Notes: generated by a model from the sequence alone, not told the origin. DNA of 7,266 nt from an uncultured bacterium (GCA_937958665.1 CALGNM010000102.1:1-7266), one strand, 5' to 3'. Shown: positions 1 through 5,517, counted from the first letter of the stretch. Numbers and translations: made by a program.

Positions 1-44
1 CGCACCCTGTCCACCGCCCGGCGCCGTTTGACCGGGCTTAGAAG
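1..44 (-). CDS. IS3-family transposase OrfB, N-terminal codons only (cut by window edge)
   Basis: Read in the -1 frame relative to OrfA, the minus strand from 44 encodes LLSPVKRRRAVDRVR. This matches the usual start of the OrfB catalytic half in IS407-type elements (LSPxRRRxAVDxV). The frame is open only from position 74 downwards because a TAA lies at 75-77, and no ATG, GTG or TTG lies between that stop and the family-conserved LSP segment. OrfB is therefore expected only as an OrfA-OrfB fusion made by -1 frameshifting. The DDE integrase domain is outside the window, so I cannot say whether the transposase is intact. Confidence 0.75.
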
Positions 45-316
45 TTTCCCGAGGCTGCTTCCTTCAGTATCTGGTTATCCAACGACAGGTCGGCCACTAA
101 TTTCTTAAGCCGTCCGTTCTCTTTTTCCAGCTGTTTCATCCGCTGGGCCTGGTCAACCCTTAATCCGCCGTATTCTTTCCGCCACCTATAGTAAGTCAAT
201 TTGCTGACCTCTATTTTCCGGCAGGCTTCTTCTACCGTGGCCCCTTGGTTGATCATTATTTCCGCTTCCCGCAGTTTCCCTATGATCTCTTCTGGTTTAT
301 TCTGTTTCTGTGGCAT
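38..316 (-). CDS. IS3-family transposase OrfA (helix-turn-helix subunit)
   Basis: This 92-residue protein is the DNA-binding half of an IS3-family transposase, the part that recognises the element ends and is fused to OrfB by frameshifting. Residues about 8-50 form the helix-turn-helix, with EEACRKIEVSKLTYYRWRKEYGG typical of the family's site-specific binding domain (shown here as EEACRKIEVSKLTYYRWRK). Residues about 56-85 are a leucine-zipper-like coiled coil (QLEKENGRLKKLVADLSLDN) ending in ILKEA, a signature of IS407/IS51-type OrfA. The length is normal and the reading frame intact. The ATG at 314-316 follows a purine-rich AAAAGGGGG (complement of 321-329) at 4 nt, which supports this start. 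The TAA at 38-40 lies just after the frameshift site. Confidence 0.93.
   Translation of the reverse strand: MPQKQNKPEEIIGKLREAEIMINQGATVEEACRKIEVSKLTYYRWRKEYGGLRVDQAQRMKQLEKENGRLKKLVADLSLDNQILKEAASGNF
44..50 (-). promoter_or_regulatory. Candidate -1 programmed frameshift site, G GGA AAC
   Basis: In the OrfA frame the minus strand reads TCG GGA AAC TTC TAA, which contains the X XXY YYZ heptamer GGGAAAC two codons before the stop. Slipping back one base here joins OrfA (...ASGN) to OrfB (LLSPVKRRR...). The pattern fits the known IS3-family mechanism, although the bacterial elements I know best use A AAA AAG. A stimulatory stem-loop would be expected downstream: a GC-rich stretch follows at 8-35 (minus), but I did not confirm a stable structure. 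Confidence 0.55.
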
Positions 317-337
317 TTTACCCCCTTTTCTTATTAT

Positions 338-538
338 TCATCCAGCCCCTATTGTATCACACCAGCTGGACCGGTTGTAGGGGGTCAGGTCAAGCCCAGT
401 AATTACATTATCATTTATGTTTTTACTGTCTAAATTATTTTTCAATTTTATAATAATCTTATCCGGTGAAACCATTTCCCTAAAAATATATGCCTTGCCT
501 ATAATAAGCAAAAGTATTATGTATATTCTATTTTTCAT
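338..538 (-). pseudogene. 5' stub of an exported-protein gene interrupted by the IS; possibly a subtilase-type propeptide start
   Basis: Host coding sequence runs from the ATG at 538 to about 393. It then reads through the IS end (DLTPYNRSSW...) and stops at 338. The start is well supported by AAAAGGGGAG (complement of 549-558), about 10 nt upstream. The product begins MKNRIYIILLLIIGKAYIF, a signal-peptide-like hydrophobic segment, followed by VSPDKIIIKLKNN and ITGL. The pattern 'IIxKxK' soon after a signal peptide recalls the propeptide of secreted S8 subtilisin-like proteases, but only about 48 native residues remain, so this identity is a weak inference. The gene lies 48 nt downstream of the lipoprotein gene on the same strand and could have been co-transcribed with it. 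The rest of the gene should lie beyond the IS, outside the window. Confidence 0.6.
360..392 (-). repeat. Left terminal inverted repeat of the IS (candidate, inner limit uncertain)
   Basis: The minus strand from 392 begins TGACCTGACCCCCTACAACC and then GGTCCAGCTGG. The TG start, the CTGACCCCC core and the GGTCCA further in resemble IS407-group ends. The partner repeat lies beyond position 1, so the repeat length cannot be measured. The outer bases contain a small direct repeat (GACCTGACC). Confidence 0.55.
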
Positions 539-586
539 TTAAACTTTACTCCCCTTTTATATTACTTTGTGAATATTAAATGGACA

Positions 587-1891
587 TCATTTATAAATAA
601 TTAAACTATATCTACTTACAGCCCAACAATAGTCTGGAGATATCGCAGCTATCCTTGCCCAACATTGACTATCTGATGGTGCCGGTGTATTTTTAATTAC
701 CCAAGTCTCTCCTCCATCAGTAGTACGTAGCATATTAATAGAACTTACCCACCCCAAATTTATCTCGGTAAAAAACATATACATAGGAAGTTGCGGTAAA
801 GTTTTTTCAACCCAACTTACTCCGCCGTCACTGGTTTTATAAAAACGGCTTGAACCGCGTCCGCAACCATTAAGGGCATCAAAAAACTGTATTTCTCCAA
901 CTGGAACGTTTGCTTTTAAAAGGGTCCATGCTGAACCGCCATTGACAGTTTTATATATATTATTGGATACACCATCATCCCCCGTAACCCAGCCGTAGTT
1001 CGAATTTATAAAATTGATCGCAAATAGATCCGGATTAGACCCGGTAGTTTGCCTGATCCAGGTGTCCCCTCCATCGGTTGTGTGCATTATGCAATCACCA
1101 CTGGGAATGGGCACAGGGTCACCGATAATCCAGCCGTTATTGGGATCGGTAAAAAATATTTCATCCAAGCCTCCGTAAGGCGGATCAACCTGGGAATACC
1201 AATCCAACCAATTATTGCCGCCATCAGTAGTTCTAAGCACACAGCCGCCGCCAACCACCCAGCCGTTGTTAATGTCTATAAATTTCATGTCTAGTGGTAT
1301 GCTATACGGGGTGGTGTCTCTATATTGAACAGACCAATTCATGCCGCCGTCGGTTGTGTGCAGGATCTCTTTTTGCAGGGTATTCATAGCATCATAGGTG
1401 CATATCCAGCCGTTATTTTCATCAACAAAGAAAATATCCATTATGTCATAATAATTGGTAATGGAAACCATTGTCCATTCCTTTTCCTTTATGACAAAAT
1501 CGGCTTTTTGGCTGTCATTAGCAACCACAGTAACACTTTGGCTTTTCAACCGCCAATCTATCTTCTTGGCCGAAACAGTAAATGTCCCACCGCCCATGCC
1601 AATCAATCTATACCTGCCGATACTATCCGTAACAGCAGACAGACCAGTGTTCAATCTTACCACTGTCCCGGCCAATGGCTGTCCGGTCAGGCTGTCGGTC
1701 ACCGTTCCCTTTATCACGGTTTTGTCGACTGGCGGCTGGACGGGATTGTCGCAACTGCACCCGCTAAACAGAAACAAAATAGAAAACAAAAAAAGCCTCG
1801 ACCCCCAATTATTAAAATCAAGGGTCGAGACTTTTGCCTTCTGCCCGGTCAAACGAGCAAGATTAGGGTAAATATTTAACCTGCTTTTCAT
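587..1891 (-). CDS. Lipoprotein with carboxypeptidase-regulatory-like domain and YCF48/Asp-box beta-propeller
   Basis: The 434-residue product is a probable surface or periplasmic lipoprotein. Residues about 32-45 (RLFLFSILFLFSGC) are a hydrophobic segment ending in a lipobox with Cys45. The 31-residue stretch before it is unusually long for a signal peptide n-region. Residues about 58-108 (VIKGTVTDSLTGQPLAGTVV...) look like a CarboxypepD_reg beta-sandwich. The rest carries six Asp-box motifs of the type TTDGGxxW, at about 179, 221, 271, 315 (degenerate TVNGGSAW), 353 and 390. They alternate with 'NNGWxxG' segments, as in YCF48/BNR propellers with about seven blades. Such proteins usually bind partners or carbohydrate; no enzymatic role is evident and the ligand is unknown. 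The ATG at 1891 has no clear Shine-Dalgarno and sits near the predicted transcription start. No in-frame downstream start keeps a positively charged n-region. The gene is AT-rich compared with those to its right. Confidence 0.82.
   Translation of the reverse strand: MKSRLNIYPNLARLTGQKAKVSTLDFNNWGSRLFLFSILFLFSGCSCDNPVQPPVDKTVIKGTVTDSLTGQPLAGTVVRLNTGLSAVTDSIGRYRLIGMGGGTFTVSAKKIDWRLKSQSVTVVANDSQKADFVIKEKEWTMVSITNYYDIMDIFFVDENNGWICTYDAMNTLQKEILHTTDGGMNWSVQYRDTTPYSIPLDMKFIDINNGWVVGGGCVLRTTDGGNNWLDWYSQVDPPYGGLDEIFFTDPNNGWIIGDPVPIPSGDCIMHTTDGGDTWIRQTTGSNPDLFAINFINSNYGWVTGDDGVSNNIYKTVNGGSAWTLLKANVPVGEIQFFDALNGCGRGSSRFYKTSDGGVSWVEKTLPQLPMYMFFTEINLGWVSSINMLRTTDGGETWVIKNTPAPSDSQCWARIAAISPDYCWAVSRYSLIIYK
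1788..1835 (-). terminator. Terminator-shaped hairpin inside the 5' end of the lipoprotein gene (possible attenuator)
   Basis: The arms 1791-1804 and 1822-1835 are complementary over 14 positions on the minus-strand RNA, including one G-U pair (AAAAGUCUCGACCC with GGGUCGAGGCUUUU), around a 17-nt AU-rich loop. On the minus strand the stem runs straight into seven Ts (complement of 1788-1794), which is the form of a rho-independent terminator. It starts about 56 nt after the ATG at 1891, within codons 19-35. On the plus strand it is followed by only four Ts, so it points the same way as the gene. Whether it acts in vivo is unknown. Confidence 0.6.
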
Positions 1892-1897
1892 AGTATT

Positions 1898-1927
1898 ACT
1901 GTATCAAAATATAGCGTTGGTTGTCAA
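1898..1927 (-). promoter_or_regulatory. Sigma-70-like promoter of the lipoprotein gene
   Basis: The minus strand has a perfect TTGACA (complement of 1922-1927), an 18-nt spacer, and TACAGT (complement of 1898-1903, 4 of 6 matches to TATAAT). Transcription would start at about 1891, at or next to the annotated ATG. This implies either a leaderless mRNA or a true start further downstream. It assumes a sigma-70 consensus for an uncultivated organism. Confidence 0.5.
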
Positions 1928-1956
1928 GCAGTTTCATATCAATTGCCCGGTTCACT

Positions 1957-1988
1957 AAAAAGCCCTGCTGTTATAATCAGCAGGGCTT
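1957..1988 (-). terminator. Rho-independent terminator of glyS
   Basis: The arms 1960-1970 and 1978-1988 form an 11-bp perfect stem (AAGCCCTGCTG / CAGCAGGGCTT) with a 7-nt loop. Five Ts follow on the minus strand (complement of 1957-1961). It begins 16 nt past the glyS stop codon and separates glyS from the lipoprotein promoter. Confidence 0.9.
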
Positions 1989-2004
1989 GGCATTTATTTG
2001 AATT

Positions 2005-3696
2005 TTAGATTTTCCACCCGGCGATCTTTCCCTGTATGACCCCGGCCAACTCTTCTATCTTAAATCTCTCCTGCCCCATGGTGTCCCGATCTCTTAAGGT
2101 GACCGTTTGATCCTGCAGAGTCTGGAAGTCCACCGTAACGCAGAAGGGGGTGCCTATCTCATCCTGTCGGCGGTAAAGCTTGCCTATCCCGGCGGTGTCG
2201 TCATAGACCGCGCGCAGGCTCGGCTGAAGCAGGGCCTTGATCTTTTTGGCCGTTTCCACGATAGCCGCTTCGTTCTTCTTCAACGGGAGGACCGCCACCT
2301 TGATGGGCGCCAGTTCGGGATGAAGTTTCAAGACCACCCGGGTATGCTCATCGCAAAACTTTCCATTTATCAGGCGGACCTTTTTCAGCAGTTCGATCCG
2401 ATCGGCCCCGGACAGGCTGCAGACGGCATCAATCTCCAAAAGAGAATTGGGAAGTTTTTCGATTGAGGCTTGCAAAGCCTTTTCGATGGCTTGCAATTGC
2501 TCCAAAGTCGGGCCTTCCGAGCCCGGCTTCTTCTGGGCCTCGGCCATCTTCTTGCCGATGCTTTTTAAAGCCGCGGCGGCCGCTTCCTTGAGCGGGTTCA
2601 AGGCCTCATCCGCCGGCTGGCTGAGCTGTTCCTCATTGTAGGCTTCGCACAAGAAAGCTAATGTGGCCCGGTCGGCCCCGGCCGATGGTTCGATGACATA
2701 GGGAATGTATTTGGCGCCCTTCTTGCCGCTGGCCGGATCGACATAGGCTTCGTCGAAATACTCCATCTTTTCGGTGGAATGCTCGTTCCTGGCTAATTTC
2801 AGCCTGGCCAGATCGCCCTCGGGAACATTATTGCTGTGGGCGGTCAGGTCAAAGTCCTGGCGGTTGGCCACGCCTTCCAGCTCGCTCCAGCCCAGCGATC
2901 CCGGGAACAGGTATTCCAGATCAACGCAGGCCTTGGCGTAGTGGGCCAGCTCCTCCTTGGCCTGGGGCCGCTTTCTCAGACGCTCCGGGCTCAGGCCCAG
3001 GCCCAGATACCAGTTGTAGCGGGCCTCTACCCATTCCTGATGCAGCTGCTGGTCGTCCTTCTCGCCGGATTGAAGGTATTGCGGGGGCTTGCAGAAGTAT
3101 TCGATCTCCATCTGCTCGAACTCCCGGGTGCGGAAAGTGAAGTTGCCCGGAGTGATCTCGTTGCGGAACGATTTTCCGATCTGGGCGATGCCGAAGGGCA
3201 GTTTGCGGCGCATGGCCTGCAGCACGTTGAGGAAATTGACGAAGATGCCCTGGGCGGTCTCGGGGCGCAGGTAGGCCAGGCCGGATTCATCCTGAACGGG
3301 CCCGACGTAGGTCTGGAACATACCGTTGAAGTTACGCGGCTCGGTCAGCTCCCCGCCACACTCCGGACACTTGTCGCCCTTGACGTGGTCGGCCCGAAAA
3401 CGCTTGCGGCATTTCCTGCAGTCCACCAAGGGGTCCACAAAGGTCTTCTCGTGCCCGGAATACTGCCACACCAGCCGGTTCATGATGATGGCGGCGTCCA
3501 GGCCCTCCATATCTTCCCGGGAATAGACCACGCTCTTCCACCAGGCCTTTTTGACATTGTTCTTCAGCTCCACTCCCAGGGGGCCGTAATCCCAGGCGGA
3601 GCCCAGCCCGCCGTAGATCTCGGAAGATTGGAATATGAAGCCCCGCCGCTTGGACAGGGAAACTATCTTTTCGAAGGCGTTGTCGGGTCTGGGCAC
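2005..3696 (-). CDS. glyS: Glycyl-tRNA synthetase, dimeric (alpha2, GlyQS) type
   Basis: This class II aminoacyl-tRNA synthetase charges tRNA-Gly with glycine using ATP in the cytoplasm. It is the single-chain homodimer type rather than the GlyQ/GlyS heterotetramer. Visible marks are [16 protein letters not shown] (about 26-41), a zinc knuckle with Cys93, Cys96, Cys110 and Cys113, [12 protein letters not shown] (144-155), class II motif 2 ([19 protein letters not shown], 177-195, Arg178) and motif 3 (GADRATLAF, 340-348, Arg343). The C-terminal anticodon-binding domain starts near residue 452 ([20 protein letters not shown]). At 563 residues it is longer than the usual 460-510. The excess is an Ala/Lys/Gln-rich, probably helical insertion at about 355-448. 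The start is GTG (3694-3696) with GAGG nine nt upstream, and [20 protein letters not shown] fits the family N-terminus. The gene has its own promoter and terminator. Confidence 0.97.
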   Translation of the reverse strand: MPRPDNAFEKIVSLSKRRGFIFQSSEIYGGLGSAWDYGPLGVELKNNVKKAWWKSVVYSREDMEGLDAAIIMNRLVWQYSGHEKTFVDPLVDCRKCRKRFRADHVKGDKCPECGGELTEPRNFNGMFQTYVGPVQDESGLAYLRPETAQGIFVNFLNVLQAMRRKLPFGIAQIGKSFRNEITPGNFTFRTREFEQMEIEYFCKPPQYLQSGEKDDQQLHQEWVEARYNWYLGLGLSPERLRKRPQAKEELAHYAKACVDLEYLFPGSLGWSELEGVANRQDFDLTAHSNNVPEGDLARLKLARNEHSTEKMEYFDEAYVDPASGKKGAKYIPYVIEPSAGADRATLAFLCEAYNEEQLSQPADEALNPLKEAAAAALKSIGKKMAEAQKKPGSEGPTLEQLQAIEKALQASIEKLPNSLLEIDAVCSLSGADRIELLKKVRLINGKFCDEHTRVVLKLHPELAPIKVAVLPLKKNEAAIVETAKKIKALLQPSLRAVYDDTAGIGKLYRRQDEIGTPFCVTVDFQTLQDQTVTLRDRDTMGQERFKIEELAGVIQGKIAGWKI

Positions 3697-3760
3697 TTTT
3701 TATTTCCTCGCAGTAATATTTTCTTTATGGGACACGGATTCACGCAGATTTCATTTAAAC

Positions 3761-3793
3761 AATGACAAAGGTCATTCCCGCGCAATCGGGAAT
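3761..3793. repeat. Palindromic intergenic repeat-like element (ATTCCC-N8-GGGAAT) in the glyS leader
   Basis: ATTCCCG (3774-3780) and CGGGAAT (3787-3793) form a 7-bp inverted repeat around CGCAAT. The outer pattern ATTCCC-N8-GGGAAT matches the form of the Neisseria dRS3 element and of similar 'TCATTCCCGC...GCGGGAATCC' repeats found widely in bacteria. A second inverted repeat, AATGAC-AAAG-GTCATT (3761-3776), overlaps its left edge, so the two stems would compete. Copy number in this genome cannot be judged from one window. Similarity of form is not evidence of common origin. Confidence 0.45.
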
Positions 3794-3813
3794 CCATATT
3801 GATTTGAATATCC

Positions 3814-3843
3814 ATTATAACCCCTAATCGCCGGCAAAATCAA
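3814..3843 (-). promoter_or_regulatory. Sigma-70-like promoter of glyS
   Basis: The minus strand carries TTGATT (complement of 3838-3843), an 18-nt spacer and a perfect TATAAT (complement of 3814-3819). The predicted start is near 3807, giving a leader of about 110 nt before the GTG start codon. The promoter lies just beyond the terminator of the upstream cluster, so glyS appears to be transcribed alone. Confidence 0.65.
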
Positions 3844-3850
3844 GGGCAAT

Positions 3851-3883
3851 AAAAAGAGGGGGCGGCTTTACGGCCGCCCCCCT
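3851..3883 (-). terminator. Rho-independent terminator of the three-gene cluster
   Basis: The arms 3858-3866 (GGGGGCGGC) and 3873-3881 (GCCGCCCCC) form a 9-bp GC-only stem with a 6-nt loop. On the minus strand the stem is followed by TCTTTTTATT (T-run complement of 3851-3855). It begins about 34 nt beyond the stop codon of the DUF3592-type gene. Confidence 0.9.
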
Positions 3884-3916
3884 GTCGCCTTTGTCATCTA
3901 AGAGGTTTTTGGGATT

Positions 3917-4657
3917 TCACTCTTTGTCGCCCTGCTCCATCATCTCCCTGAGCAGGGGCATCAGCTCCACGCTGTAGACATCCCTCCGATCGGGGTCAAG
4001 GGTGATCATGACGCTCCGGCCCACCACCTCCTGTCCCGGGTTGATCCCGAACTCCTGGGACACGAAATCCTCCTCCCAGTCCGACCCCGGACGGGCCGCC
4101 CGGCAGACCAGGGCATACCGGCCCCGGCCCCTCTCCCGGATGGCGATCACCCGGCCCTCGACCCGGGCCGCCTTGCCCGAGGCCTCCAGTATCTGCAGCC
4201 GGACGCTGCGCCCGGCCGGGCTCTTGCCGCCCTCGATGTCGCCGAAGATGTAGAACACCCCCGAGGCCAGGAACAGGGCCAGCAGGCCGCCCACGGTCAG
4301 CAGCAGCGGTCCCAGCCAGAAATGGGAGAACTTGGTCAGCTGGGCCCGGTTCGGTTGGCGGGGATCGTAGCGGACTGCCACCCGGGCCCCGATGGAAAAC
4401 TCCGGGGAGGAGCTGCCGGTGCTGCCCCGGAACCGGAAGGTCCGGCCGTCCGGGGTTTGGAACTCCACCACCGGGTAATACGAGGGCCGGGGGCCCTCCT
4501 CGTCGTCGGCCACCTCGCCCTGCTCGAATTCAACCACCGTTCCGGTCGTAGGAAGCCCGGTACGGTACAGGGATACCCGCCTGGCCCCCCAGGCCAGGCC
4601 CCAGATGAGGAAGGCCAGCCCCATCCCGCCGAAGATCGCCAGCACTGCCCATTTCAT
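3917..4657 (-). CDS. Two-TM membrane protein with DUF3592-type domain
   Basis: The 246-residue protein has a first membrane helix at about 3-24 and a second at about 114-138. Between them is a soluble domain with GTVVEFEQGE, YYPVVEFQTPDGRTFRFRG, SSPEFSIGARVAVRYDPRQP and NRAQL. This order (GxV..., YxPxVxFxxxDG, xGxxVxVxYDPxxPxxA, then a second helix) is the pattern I recognise as DUF3592, a family of unknown function. A second soluble, beta-rich segment (about 160-235; VEGRVIAIRERGRGRYALVC, then PGQEVVGRSVMITLDP) follows helix two; I do not recognise it. The ATG at 4655-4657 has TGGAGAG eight nt upstream. The gene starts 23 nt after the FecR-type gene ends, so it is probably the last gene of that operon, ahead of the terminator at 3851-3883. 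Confidence 0.75.
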   Translation of the reverse strand: MKWAVLAIFGGMGLAFLIWGLAWGARRVSLYRTGLPTTGTVVEFEQGEVADDEEGPRPSYYPVVEFQTPDGRTFRFRGSTGSSSPEFSIGARVAVRYDPRQPNRAQLTKFSHFWLGPLLLTVGGLLALFLASGVFYIFGDIEGGKSPAGRSVRLQILEASGKAARVEGRVIAIRERGRGRYALVCRAARPGSDWEEDFVSQEFGINPGQEVVGRSVMITLDPDRRDVYSVELMPLLREMMEQGDKE

Positions 4658-4664
4658 CGCCCGC

Positions 4665-4679
4665 TCTCCAGTTTGGAGA
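4665..4679 (-). promoter_or_regulatory. Hairpin enclosing the Shine-Dalgarno of the DUF3592-type gene
   Basis: The minus strand reads TCTCCA-AAC-TGGAGA, a 6-bp stem with a 3-nt loop whose second arm is the Shine-Dalgarno. The upstream gene's TAA ends one base before this hairpin. A ribosome finishing that gene would open the stem, which suggests translational coupling. The stem is short, so the effect may be small. Confidence 0.3.
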
Positions 4680-4680
4680 A

Positions 4681-5502
4681 TTAGGGGTTGGGCCAGCCCG
4701 GCGGGGGTGGGATGGTGGGAGTGCCCGATGGCGGCGGGGCCGGCTCGTCATCCCCGCCGGAAATTATGATCACCGCCGCGGTGGTGGCCACCACCGCCGC
4801 CGCCCCGCCGATGATGGCCGGAGTGGTGGCGTACCAGGCGGTGGCCGCCGCGCTGCCCATGCTGCCGATCTTGATGGCCGCCCCGGCCCACATGGTCATG
4901 AAGGCGATCTTGGCCGCGGTCATGGCCACCGGACTGATGGTGCTGTCGCCCTTGGCCACGCTGGCCATCATCTTCTCGCCCACCAGCACCTCGGGTCCCT
5001 GCTCACCGGCCAGCCCCACCTCGCCCTTGAGGACATTGAGCTCGGTGGTGTCGCCCTCCACGAACACCCCGAACACCGTGCCCCGGATGCCGGCCACCGC
5101 GGTGGGGGTGGTGATGGTGAACTTGGACTCCTTGGAGGATATCTTGCGGATGGAGCCCAGCACCTTCCCGTGGTACAGCTTCAGGGCGGTCCGGGCGGCC
5201 TTGGCCTTGCGGTCCCGCTCCATCTGCTCAATCTGCAGCAGGCTGGCGTCCTTAAGCTTGACCACGCTGCCGTCGTGCAGCACTATCTCGGCCTCGGCCG
5301 CCGCCTGGCACTTGACCTTGTCGCCCGGGTACAGCCCCATCTTGATGAAGGCCGGGCGCCAGTCCTCGGCGTTAAGCCGCTGGATCTCCACCTGGCCCTT
5401 CATGAAGTTGATCCTGGCGTCGGCCGGCTTGAACTCGGGGCGGGCCGGCTGCAGGGCCAGCAGCAGCGCCAAAACCGTCCCCAGGGAAATGGCTTTCCTC
5501 AT
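4681..5502 (-). CDS. FecR-domain protein with signal peptide and C-terminal membrane segment
   Basis: I chose the ATG at 5500-5502. AAGGAG (within 5511-5517) lies eight nt before it, but only two nt before the alternative ATG at 5508. The resulting 273-residue protein starts MRKAISLGTVLALLLALQPA, a signal peptide. A FecR-type domain covers about 32-175, with INFMKGQVEIQR, GLYPGDKVKC, AEIVLHDGSVVKL and the hallmark TPTAVAGIRGTVFGVFV near 132-148. A charged stretch (QMERDRKAKAARTALK, about 93-108) interrupts it. A probable transmembrane helix (PAIIGGAAAVVATTAAVIII, about 228-247) precedes an Asp/Pro-rich tail with PPP and PPPP runs. FecR domains occur in TonB/sigma-factor signalling and in many secreted proteins of unknown role; no sigma factor or TonB receptor is visible here, so I claim no iron-signalling function. 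The gene starts 12 nt after the T9SS-type gene ends, consistent with an operon. Confidence 0.82.
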   Translation of the reverse strand: MRKAISLGTVLALLLALQPARPEFKPADARINFMKGQVEIQRLNAEDWRPAFIKMGLYPGDKVKCQAAAEAEIVLHDGSVVKLKDASLLQIEQMERDRKAKAARTALKLYHGKVLGSIRKISSKESKFTITTPTAVAGIRGTVFGVFVEGDTTELNVLKGEVGLAGEQGPEVLVGEKMMASVAKGDSTISPVAMTAAKIAFMTMWAGAAIKIGSMGSAAATAWYATTPAIIGGAAAVVATTAAVIIISGGDDEPAPPPSGTPTIPPPPGWPNP

Positions 5503-5510
5503 CGTCATAT

Positions 5511-5517
5511 CTCCTTA
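5511..5517 (-). promoter_or_regulatory. Ribosome binding site that decides the FecR-type start
   Basis: The minus strand reads TAAGGAG, whose TAA is also the stop of the upstream gene. Spacing is 2 nt to the ATG at 5508 and 8 nt to the ATG at 5502, so the second ATG is favoured. The overlap of stop codon and Shine-Dalgarno points to coupled translation of the two genes. Confidence 0.7.

Larger units (their letters stand above)
1..392 (-). mobile_element. IS3-family insertion sequence (IS407-like), left portion; right end outside window
   Basis: The segment holds a complete IS3-type orfA and the first codons of orfB in the -1 frame, which is the standard IS3-family layout. The outer end upstream of orfA reads TGACCTGACCCCC on the minus strand and later contains CCGGTCCA. 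It starts with TG, as IS3-family ends do, and resembles the CTGACCCC...GGnCA ends I know from the IS407 group. I place the end at about 392, where the reading frame of a neighbouring gene is broken. A TACAAT box (complement of 351-356) just inside the end could be the -10 of the weak orfA promoter, but no good -35 is visible. The right end and any target-site duplication lie outside the window, so the exact boundary is uncertain by a few bases. Confidence 0.8.

Noticed and set aside
1791-1835. Hairpin as a terminator for plus-strand transcription
   Set aside because: Only four Ts follow on the plus strand and no plus-strand gene ends there; the minus direction has seven Ts.
1325-1879. Overlapping plus-strand frames opposite the lipoprotein gene
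   Set aside because: The minus frame has a lipobox and six Asp boxes in register; the plus frames show no motif or ribosome binding site.
2836-3765. Long open frame on the plus strand (309 codons) opposite glyS
   Set aside because: It lies antisense to a well-recognised glyS with all class II motifs. Its protein is low-complexity and unlike any family, so it is a by-product of GC-rich coding.
3697-3807. T-box or other riboswitch in the glyS leader
   Set aside because: The leader is only about 110 nt and shows no T-box sequence (AGGGUGGNACCGCG) or terminator; only the palindromic repeats are visible.
5506-5508. First ATG as the start of the FecR-domain protein
   Set aside because: The Shine-Dalgarno lies only 2 nt away from it; the ATG at 5500-5502 has the normal 8-nt spacing.
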